DNA from: Candidatus Limnocylindria bacterium
GTDB taxonomy: Bacteria; Chloroflexota; Limnocylindria; QHBO01
Reading direction: 5' to 3'
NCBI GenBank assembly: GCA_030146365.1
Contig: JASLBU010000102.1
Location: 1 to 8,334 of the forward strand
DNA length: 8,334 bases
Shown: piece after piece, positions 1 to 5,609 of the stretch
Numbering within the stretch: the first letter of the stretch is position 1
Layout: each line of letters begins with the position of its first letter
Translations under genes and position numbers: made by a program
The notes under the pieces: model-generated
What the model saw: the letters and a program-made list of their open reading frames with translations, nothing else
Database searches by the model: none
Told to the model about the DNA's origin: nothing

Positions 1-792
1 AACCCCGATGATCTGTCCGCGCGCGCCCGAGCGACGCTCGCCGCCGTGGCCGTGGTGGCCGCCGAGGACACGCGCCACTTCGCCACGCTCGCCCGCCACC
101 ACGGTATCGAGACCCGGACGGTCAGCTATCACGATCACAACGAGGAGGGCCGCACCCGCGAGCTTGTCGAACGGCTGCGGGCTGGCGACGACGTGGCGCT
201 GGTGAGCGACGCCGGCACGCCGCTCGTGAGCGATCCGGGATATCGCCTGGTGCGCGCGGCGATCGACGCCGGGATCGAGATCACAAGCGTCCCGGGCCCC
301 ACGGCCGTGACCACCGCGCTCGCCGCCTCCGGCCTGCCCCCGCATCCCTTCCGGTTTTTCGGCTTCCTCCCGCGCACTGCCGCTGCCCGGCGCTCGGCCC
401 TCGCGACTCTCGCTCGCGACGAGGCGACCCTCGTCGTCTTCGAGGCACCGCGCCGGCTGCTCGACGCCGCCCGCGATGCGCTGGCTGTCCTGGGCGACCG
501 TCCCGTGTGCCTGGGGCGCAACCTCACCAAGCCGCACGAGCGGTATCAGCGCGGGACCCTGTCGTCGCTGATCGGGGAGCTGGAAGCGGAGGGTGATGTC
601 CGGGGCGAGTGCACGCTGGTGATCGGCGGTGCCTCGCGCGTCGAGGCAACCGAGGCAGAAGCGGCGGAGGACGCTCGGCTGCTTCTCGAGGGCGGTGCTC
701 CTGCGCGGGCGATCCAGGACCTGCTCGTCCAGCGCCACGGGTTGACGAGGCGCGATGCCTATGCGCTGGTGCTGCGGCTCCGTAACGCATGA
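1..792 (+). CDS. rsmI: RsmI, 16S rRNA (cytidine-1402-2'-O)-methyltransferase, 5'-truncated by window edge
   Basis: Frame 1 is open from the first base and reads NPDDLSARARATLAAVAVVAAEDTR in two parts: the end of the family's 'ATPIGN' N-terminal motif, then the AAEDTR block. Roughly a dozen codons probably lie upstream of the window. A GTG at 46 is an internal codon, not the start. Further family blocks follow: VSDAGTPLVSDPGYRLV, SVPGPTAVTTALAASGLP, GFLPRTAAARR, VVFEAPRRLLD and RNLTKPHE. The C-terminal end (LTRRDAYALVLRL) matches the small helical domain typical of RsmI. The family is a tetrapyrrole-methylase fold that transfers a methyl from S-adenosylmethionine to the ribose of C1402 in helix 44 of 16S rRNA, near the P-site codon; RsmH adds the base methyl to the same nucleotide. 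The stop overlaps the next start by 4 bases (ATGA), so the two are probably translationally coupled. Identification is secure; only the true start is unseen. Confidence 0.95.
   Translation, partial: NPDDLSARARATLAAVAVVAAEDTRHFATLARHHGIETRTVSYHDHNEEGRTRELVERLRAGDDVALVSDAGTPLVSDPGYRLVRAAIDAGIEITSVPGPTAVTTALAASGLPPHPFRFFGFLPRTAAARRSALATLARDEATLVVFEAPRRLLDAARDALAVLGDRPVCLGRNLTKPHERYQRGTLSSLIGELEAEGDVRGECTLVIGGASRVEATEAEAAEDARLLLEGGAPARAIQDLLVQRHGLTRRDAYALVLRLRNA
789..792 (+). other. ATGA stop/start overlap coupling rsmI to the m7G1405-type methyltransferase
   Basis: The last four bases of rsmI (stop TGA at 790-792) contain the ATG of the next gene (789-791). No convincing Shine-Dalgarno sequence lies just upstream (the preceding bases read ggctccgtaacgc). 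Re-initiation by the terminating ribosome is therefore the likely way the second gene is translated. This ties the dose of the putative resistance-type methyltransferase to RsmI. The overlap is seen; the coupling is inferred. Confidence 0.75.
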
Positions 793-1589
793 CCGGCGAG
801 ATCGTCGAGCGGCTTCTGCGCTCGTCCCGCTACCGGGATGTCGACCGCGGACTGCTGGAGCGGATGGCCGCGGAGGAGCTGCCGCGGGCTCGGAACAGTG
901 ACGAGGCCACCAAGCGCGTGAAGCGTCGACTCCACCAGGCGGTCGGCGCGTTCCGCGGCGCCGGCGGCGCCACCGCGTTGGCGGATGCCTGGGACGGCAG
1001 CCTCCTGGACCCGGCGTTCCGGGCGGCGTGCGCGAAGGCGATGCGCCGCCACGCGTCGACCCGGGAGCGCCTGCCCCACCTCGACCGCTTCTACCAGCCG
1101 ATCTGGGGAGTGACCGGCAGCCCATCGGTGCTCATGGACCTCGGCTGCGGGCTGAACCCCTTGTCGCTGGCCTGGATGGGGATCGGGGGCGCGACCGTTC
1201 TCGCATCGGACGCCGATGATCGCCCACTGGCGACGGTTCGTGCCTTCCTGGAGCTCACGGGTCAGCCCCACGGGGTGGAGGCGCGCGATCTCATCTCCGA
1301 CCCCCCGGAGGCCGCGGCCGACGTGGCGCTGCTCCTCAAGCTGGTCACCACCCTGGACCGGCAGGACAGGTCCGCGGCCGGGCGTCTGATCGGGTCGCTC
1401 CGTGCACATCACGCGGTCGTCTCCTTCGCGACCAGGTCGCTCGGGGGGCGCGGAAAGGGAATGGAGCGGACGTATCGGGACCGCCTCGATCGGCTCATCG
1501 GTGAGACCGACCGCGTGCGCGAGGTGGTCGAGGTATCCGTCCCCGGCGAGCTGGTCTTCGTCCTCGAGCTGGACGCTCTGGATGGCTGA
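789..1589 (+). CDS. ArmA/Rmt/Sgm-family 16S rRNA (guanine-1405-N7)-methyltransferase homologue
   Basis: The 266-residue product starts at the ATG overlapping the rsmI stop. Recalled family landmarks are present in order. The helical N-terminal domain (about 1-105) ends in RHASTRERLPHLDRFY (87-102), closely like RmtB's LHASTKERLAELDTLY. The SAM-binding motif I is LMDLGCGLNPLSL (115-127; RmtB has VLDIACGLNPLAL). An acidic loop follows strand 2 (SDADD, 140-144), then LLLKLVTTLDRQD (181-193; RmtB LIFKLLPLLEREQ), and the signature VSFATRSLGGRGKGME (211-226; RmtB VSFPTRSLGGRGKGME). Length fits the family (about 250-280). Known members methylate N7 of G1405 in the 30S decoding site and give high-level resistance to 4,6-disubstituted deoxystreptamine aminoglycosides such as kanamycin and gentamicin. 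They occur in aminoglycoside producers or on mobile elements of pathogens. Here the gene sits between rsmI and a TGT gene, with similar base composition and no mobile element. Exact target base and resistance phenotype are inferred from homology. Confidence 0.9.
   Translation: MTGEIVERLLRSSRYRDVDRGLLERMAAEELPRARNSDEATKRVKRRLHQAVGAFRGAGGATALADAWDGSLLDPAFRAACAKAMRRHASTRERLPHLDRFYQPIWGVTGSPSVLMDLGCGLNPLSLAWMGIGGATVLASDADDRPLATVRAFLELTGQPHGVEARDLISDPPEAAADVALLLKLVTTLDRQDRSAAGRLIGSLRAHHAVVSFATRSLGGRGKGMERTYRDRLDRLIGETDRVREVVEVSVPGELVFVLELDALDG
1582..1589 (+). other. 8-base start/stop overlap between methyltransferase and TGT genes
   Basis: The sequence ATGGCTGA carries the TGT start (ATG, 1582-1584) and the methyltransferase stop (TGA, 1587-1589) in different frames. 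There is no strong ribosome-binding site upstream (ctggacgctctgg). The overlap places all three RNA-modification genes in one transcription and translation unit. Confidence 0.75.
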
Positions 1590-2664
1590 GCCCCTCGCGA
1601 CCCGCCGCGGGACGTTCGCCGTGCCGACCTTCCTGCCCGATGCAACCCGCGCGGGGGTGCGCGGCGCGAGCAGCCAGGACCTCCGAGACGTCGGCATCGA
1701 CGGCGTGGTGGTGAACGCGTTCCACCTGCTGCGCCGCCCGGGCGCGCGCGTGGTCCAGGCGGCCGGCGGCATCCATCGGTTCATGGACTGGGAAGGCCCG
1801 ATCCTCTCGGACTCGGGCGGCTTCCAGGTGTGGAGCCTGATCCGCCAGGACCCGAGTCGCGGGGTGATCCGCGACAACGAGGTCATCTTCCGAGAGCCGG
1901 AGACTGGGGAGAAGTGGAACCTGACGCCGGAACGGGTGATCGGCATGCAGCTGCAGATCGGCTCGGACATCCTCGTGTGCCTGGACGACTGCACGGATGC
2001 CGAGGCGCCGGAGGCCGAGCAGGAGCGATCGGTCGAGCGCACGGTGCGCTGGGCCCGTCGCTGCCGCGAGGAGCTCGACCGCCAGCTCGCGCAGCGCCGG
2101 GATGGCCCGGCGCCGTTGCTGTTCGCCGTCGTGCAGGGCGGCGGGATCGAGTCGCTCCGCCGGCAGTGTGCGGCCGAGCTTGCCGCGATCGGCTTCGACG
2201 GCTATGGCTTCGGTGGCTGGCCGCTGGCGGCGGACGGCACCCTGCTGGCCGAGCCGATGCGCTGGGTCAGCGAGTCCCTGCCCGACGGAGCCGCGAAGCA
2301 TGCCCTGGGCGTCGGCCGGCCGGACCACGTCGTCTCGGCGTTCGCCCTTGGCTACTCGATGTTCGATTGTGCCCTGCCCACCCGGGATGCACGCCACGGC
2401 CGCCTCTATGCCTTTCGAGACGGATGGAGCGGGAGGACACCGGCCCCCGGCGACCCGTTCTACCGGGCGGTGCGCATCCATGACCAGCCGTTCCGCGTCG
2501 ACCATGGCCCCATCGAGGAGGGCTGCGACTGCCCTGTCTGCAGCCGTTACTCCGCGGCGTATCTCCACCACCTGTTCAAGGTCGGCGACATCTCGGCCGA
2601 GCGCCTCGCGACGCTGCACAACCTTCGCTTCTACGTCCGCCTCTTCGAGCTGCTCCGCGGCTGA
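1582..2664 (+). CDS. tRNA-guanine transglycosylase (TGT) family protein with variant base-pocket loop
   Basis: The 360-residue product starts at the ATG overlapping the previous gene by 8 bases (ATGGCTGA). The frame is open further upstream, but that part is antisense-like filler and lacks family similarity. TGT enzymes swap guanine for a 7-deazaguanine (preQ1 in most bacteria) at the wobble base of certain tRNAs. Seen here: NAFHLLRRPG (45-54), LSDSGGFQVWSL (75-86) with the general acid/base Asp77, GSDILVCLDDCT (127-138) with Asp135, VVQGG with Gln185, GFDGYGFGGWPLA (204-216), LGVGRPD (242-248), MFDCALPTRDARHG (260-273) with the nucleophile Asp262, and a zinc site Cys315, Cys317, Cys320, His346. 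Cys-to-His spacing matches the bacterial enzyme. Oddities: the usual GGLAVGE pocket loop reads GGWPLAA, losing the conserved Glu, and the N-terminus is about 10 residues short. It may be a second TGT paralogue rather than canonical Tgt, so no symbol is given. Confidence 0.88.
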   Translation: MAEPLATRRGTFAVPTFLPDATRAGVRGASSQDLRDVGIDGVVVNAFHLLRRPGARVVQAAGGIHRFMDWEGPILSDSGGFQVWSLIRQDPSRGVIRDNEVIFREPETGEKWNLTPERVIGMQLQIGSDILVCLDDCTDAEAPEAEQERSVERTVRWARRCREELDRQLAQRRDGPAPLLFAVVQGGGIESLRRQCAAELAAIGFDGYGFGGWPLAADGTLLAEPMRWVSESLPDGAAKHALGVGRPDHVVSAFALGYSMFDCALPTRDARHGRLYAFRDGWSGRTPAPGDPFYRAVRIHDQPFRVDHGPIEEGCDCPVCSRYSAAYLHHLFKVGDISAERLATLHNLRFYVRLFELLRG

Positions 2665-2671
2665 CCGAGGC

Positions 2672-3838
2672 TCACCCGTGCGCTCTGGCCTGTGCCGGAT
2701 CCTCCCGCCCGAGCGTGTCCGGGTTCACGCCCCGGGCGCGGGCCAGCCGCTCCGCCAGCAGCTGGAGCGGGATCACCGCGCCCAGCAGTGACCCCGCAAC
2801 GCCGCGGACCCGGCCGGTAGCGGGGACCAGCATGCGGCCGGCCGGCGTCAGTGATGCGTCCAGCTCCCCGTGGAGTGGCTTGCCGAAGACGCCCGCGGCG
2901 GGCATGGCGAGCGTCCGGGCCGCCTCCAGAACCCGGACCAGGCGCTCGTGGCCGAGTCCCGCAGCGAGATACGGGTCGGTTGCCACCGCGACGAGCCCGG
3001 TCCACCGGGTGGCGGCAGCGAGCGTCCCGTGCAGCAGGGTCTCCAGCTCCACCGCATCCGCTGGAAGACGGGCACCCTCGGCGGCCTTGAGGGCCAGCTC
3101 TCGGGCGGCCGGCCAGTCCGCCCCGGTGCCCGTGACGATGAGGCGGTCGATCCCTGTCAGGCCGGCGGCCGCATCGGCCGCGGGCCGCGGCTCGGTGGCA
3201 GCCTCGAGGAGCGCGTGGATGGAGATGGCGTCGAGCCGCGACCCGGCCACTCGGGAGCCGATCACCGTGCCGGCCAGCAGGGGCGAGAGGTACCCCACCG
3301 TGTGGCACCAGCTCTGGTCCTGCTCGCCGGTCGTGATCACGAGCTCGGCGGTCGTCGCGCCCGGTGACCCGGCGCCGACAGTGATGATTGCGGTCCGGGA
3401 GCCGGCCGCGCGGGAGGCGCGGAGCGCCTCGTTGGTGACGGTGGTCCCGCCCTCGTGTGACACGCCGACCACCACCCCCGTCGAGCGCGGCCGCCGTGCC
3501 ACGTCCAGCGCCGGCAGCGAGCGGACGCCCGCGGCGGCGGCACGGTCGAGGGACTCCGTCAGAAGGGCGGCGATCCCCGCCGCCGCGTGCTCGGAGGTCC
3601 CGCAGCCGGTCGTGATGATCGGGTCGCCGCGCCGGTCGGCCTCGGCGATTGCCGCGGCGAGGTCGGTCACCGCCGCGTCGGCCCGCAGGCGACGGATGAG
3701 CCGCTCCGCAAGCGCCGGCTCGGCGGCGATCATCTCCGTCATCAGGTACGGCGGCCTGCCGCGGAACGCGGGCATCGACGAGGCGACCCACGGCTCTGGG
3801 GCCGGCGGAAGGGGATCGACGGCTCGGCGCATGGTCAC
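2672..3838 (-). CDS. Double-SIS-domain sugar isomerase-like protein (GlmS isomerase-domain relative)
   Basis: The 388-residue product contains two sugar-isomerase (SIS) domains, the arrangement of the GlmS C-terminal half. The start shown is a GTG (GGGG six bases upstream); an ATG two codons inside is an alternative. A GlmS-like lead-in (PYLMTEMIAAEP, 30-41) precedes SIS-1 with TTGCGTSEHAAAG (76-88) and VGVSHEGGTTVT (124-135). SIS-2 begins near IDRLIVTGTGADWPAARELALK (230-251, in two blocks). Glu254 and His270 (LLHG) keep the 16-residue spacing of the GlmS isomerase residues Glu488 and His504, and Lys251 matches the upstream Lys. The C-terminal tail lacks the GlmS Schiff-base lysine context (LAKSVTVE), and there is no glutaminase domain, so it is not a complete GlmS. 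It follows hutU by 24 bases and is probably co-transcribed with it. Substrate is unknown: an aminosugar-phosphate isomerase or deaminase (AgaS-like), or a regulatory sugar binder, are all possible. No transmembrane or HTH segment was seen. Confidence 0.82.
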   Translation of the reverse strand: MTMRRAVDPLPPAPEPWVASSMPAFRGRPPYLMTEMIAAEPALAERLIRRLRADAAVTDLAAAIAEADRRGDPIITTGCGTSEHAAAGIAALLTESLDRAAAAGVRSLPALDVARRPRSTGVVVGVSHEGGTTVTNEALRASRAAGSRTAIITVGAGSPGATTAELVITTGEQDQSWCHTVGYLSPLLAGTVIGSRVAGSRLDAISIHALLEAATEPRPAADAAAGLTGIDRLIVTGTGADWPAARELALKAAEGARLPADAVELETLLHGTLAAATRWTGLVAVATDPYLAAGLGHERLVRVLEAARTLAMPAAGVFGKPLHGELDASLTPAGRMLVPATGRVRGVAGSLLGAVIPLQLLAERLARARGVNPDTLGREDPAQARAHG

Positions 3839-3862
3839 ATCATGCCCCGGGCAGCAGGTCCC

Positions 3863-5533
3863 TCATCGCATCGGGATGCGAACGCCTCGCTCGTCTGCGA
3901 CCTCGATCGCGCGCTCATAGCCCGCATCCGCGTGGCGAAGAACGCCCATGCCGGGATCGGTCGTCAGCACGCGCTCCAGCCGGGCTGCGGCCTCCGGGGT
4001 GCCATCGGCGACCACCACCATCCCCGCATGCAGGCTGTAGCCGATGCCGACCCCGCCCCCGTGGTGGAAGCTGACCCAGGTCGCGCCCGCGGCGGTGTTG
4101 AGCAGCGCGTTGAGGATCGGCCAGTCGGCGATGGCGTCGGAGCCGTCCCGCATCGCCTCCGTCTCGCGGTTCGGGCTCGCGACACTCCCGGCGTCGAGGT
4201 GGTCACGACCGATGACGATCGGCGCGGCGATCTCGCCCGAAGCGACGAGCTCGTTGATGCGGGCCCCGGCCCTGGCGCGGTCCCCGTACCCCAGCCAGCA
4301 GATCCGTGCCGGGAGGCCCTGGACCGGGATCCGGTCGCCGGCCAGCCGGAGCCAGCGCTGCAGGCCGGCATCGTCCGGGAAGAGCTCGGCAAGCGCGCGG
4401 TCGATGACCCAGATGTCAGCGGGGTCGCCTGACAGGGCCGCCACGCGGAACGGGCCCTTGCCCTCGCAGAACAACGGCCGGATGAAGGCGGGCACGAAGC
4501 CCGGGAAGTCGAACGCGTTCGCGACGCCTGCCTCAGCCGCAAAGGCGCGGATGTTGTTGCCGTAGTCGAAGGTCACCGATCCGGCCGCTTGGAACGCCAG
4601 CATCGCGCGGACGTGCTCCGACATGGATGCCTTCGCGCGCCGGACGTACTCGTCGGGGTCCGATGTGCGCAGAGACTGCGCGTCGCTCAGCGCGAGTCCA
4701 TGCGGCACGTAGCCGCCCAGGGGATCGTGCGCGCTGGTCTGGTCGGTCACGAGGTCCGGGTGCCAGCCGCGTCGCACCAGCTCCGGAAGGACGTCGGCCG
4801 CGTTGCCGACGAGCGCGATCGAGCGGCCGATGCGGTCTTGACGCCAGCCGTCGACAGTCGCCACCGCCTGGTCCAGGTCGTCGGTGAGCTCATCGACGTA
4901 GCCGGCCTGGAGGCGTCGGCGCGCACGCGCCTCGTCCACCTCGACGATGAGCGCGGCGCCGCCGTTCATCGTGACGGCGAGCGGCTGCGCACCGCCCATG
5001 CCACCAAGGCCGGCGGTGACGGTCGTCGTGCCGCCCAGGCTGCCTCCGAAGTGCTGACGGGCCGCCTCGGCGAACGTCTCGTACGTGCCCTGGATGATGC
5101 CCTGGGTCGCGATGTAGATCCACGAACCGGCTGTCATCTGGCCGTACATCGTCAGGCCGGCCCGCTCGAGCTCGCGGAAGTGCTCCCAGGTCGCCCAGTG
5201 CGGCACGAGGTTCGCGTTCGCGATGAGCACCCGGGGGGCATCGGCGTGGGTGCGGAAGACGCCGACCGGCTTGCCGGACTGGACGAGCAGCGTCTCGTCA
5301 TTCTCCAGCCGTCGGAGCTCGGCGACGATCGCGTCGAACGCCTCCCAGCTGCGAGCGGCCCGGCCGGTGCCGCCGTAGACCACGAGGTTGTCCGGGTCCT
5401 CTGCGACGTCCGGATCGAGGTTGTTCATCAGCATGCGGAGGGCGGCCTCCTGCTGCCAGCCTTTGCAGGACAGGGCGGTGCCACGCGGGGCGTGGACCGG
5501 TCGAGGGCCGCTGCGGGGTCGAACCGCCGTCAT
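3863..5533 (-). CDS. hutU: Urocanate hydratase (urocanase)
   Basis: The product is 556 residues from the ATG at 5533, matching the usual length of about 550-560. The frame continues upstream for another 128 codons, but those residues lack urocanase similarity, while family similarity begins immediately after this ATG (HAPRGTALSCKGWQQEAALRM, 14-34 with the key block SCKGWQQEA). HutU performs the second step of histidine degradation in the cytoplasm: urocanate plus water gives 4-imidazolone-5-propionate, using tightly bound NAD+ as an electrophile. Seen: VVYGGTGRAAR (51-61), LLVQSGKPVGVFRTH (82-96), YGQMTAGSWIY (130-140), AGLGGMGGAQPLAVTMNGG (174-192), GNAADVLPEL and VTDQTSAHDP (243-270), FDYGNNIR (322-329), RPLFCEGKGPFR with the conserved active-site Cys356, RDHLDAGSVASPNRETEAMR (443-462), and FHHGGGVGIGYS (489-500). 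The gene lies in a hut cluster, downstream of hutH and a GNAT gene and upstream of a SIS gene. Nothing is missing or broken. Confidence 0.97.
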   Translation of the reverse strand: MTAVRPRSGPRPVHAPRGTALSCKGWQQEAALRMLMNNLDPDVAEDPDNLVVYGGTGRAARSWEAFDAIVAELRRLENDETLLVQSGKPVGVFRTHADAPRVLIANANLVPHWATWEHFRELERAGLTMYGQMTAGSWIYIATQGIIQGTYETFAEAARQHFGGSLGGTTTVTAGLGGMGGAQPLAVTMNGGAALIVEVDEARARRRLQAGYVDELTDDLDQAVATVDGWRQDRIGRSIALVGNAADVLPELVRRGWHPDLVTDQTSAHDPLGGYVPHGLALSDAQSLRTSDPDEYVRRAKASMSEHVRAMLAFQAAGSVTFDYGNNIRAFAAEAGVANAFDFPGFVPAFIRPLFCEGKGPFRVAALSGDPADIWVIDRALAELFPDDAGLQRWLRLAGDRIPVQGLPARICWLGYGDRARAGARINELVASGEIAAPIVIGRDHLDAGSVASPNRETEAMRDGSDAIADWPILNALLNTAAGATWVSFHHGGGVGIGYSLHAGMVVVADGTPEAAARLERVLTTDPGMGVLRHADAGYERAIEVADERGVRIPMR

Positions 5534-5609
5534 CCAGTGATGATACGGCGGGGACTCACTGCCGCCTTCCGGTGAACGCCATCGACGGTGGTGAGGATCA
5601 GGCTCGGAC
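5534..5609 (-). promoter_or_regulatory. 76-base GNAT-hutU intergenic region with a leaderless-type -10 candidate
   Basis: This is the only gap of any size inside the hut operon. On the minus strand the hexamer TATCAT (5545 down to 5540) ends six bases before the hutU ATG, and there is no Shine-Dalgarno sequence between them. A TAnnnT hexamer that close to a start is what a leaderless mRNA promoter looks like in several GC-rich phyla. A short inverted repeat AGTGA (5536-5540) / TCACT (5556-5560) overlaps the hexamer, and a competing 5-bp stem GGCGG (5547-5551) / CCGCC (5562-5566) overlaps that. Arms this short in GC-rich DNA may be chance. No small ORF is apparent. Confidence 0.35.

Noticed and set aside
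1402..1581. N-terminal extension of the TGT frame to 1402
   Set aside because: It overlaps the methyltransferase gene's most conserved motif in another frame, and TGT similarity begins just after the ATG at 1582.
759..2619. Long minus-strand open frames opposite the methyltransferase and TGT genes (759-2042 and 1495-2619)
   Set aside because: They lie antisense to genes with clear family motifs, their translations are Arg/Ala/Pro-rich with no recognisable domain, and GC-rich DNA suppresses stop codons in shadow frames.
2648..2662. Six-base-pair hairpin (AGCTGC / GCGGCT, 3-base loop) over the TGT stop as a terminator
   Set aside because: It includes a wobble pair, is not followed by a T-run on either strand, and such stems are common by chance at this GC content.
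2715..3920. Long plus-strand frames opposite the SIS and hutU genes (2715-3920, 3587-4432, 4589-5575)
   Set aside because: Same reasoning: composition is shadow-like, no domain is seen, and they would need to overlap confirmed genes almost entirely.
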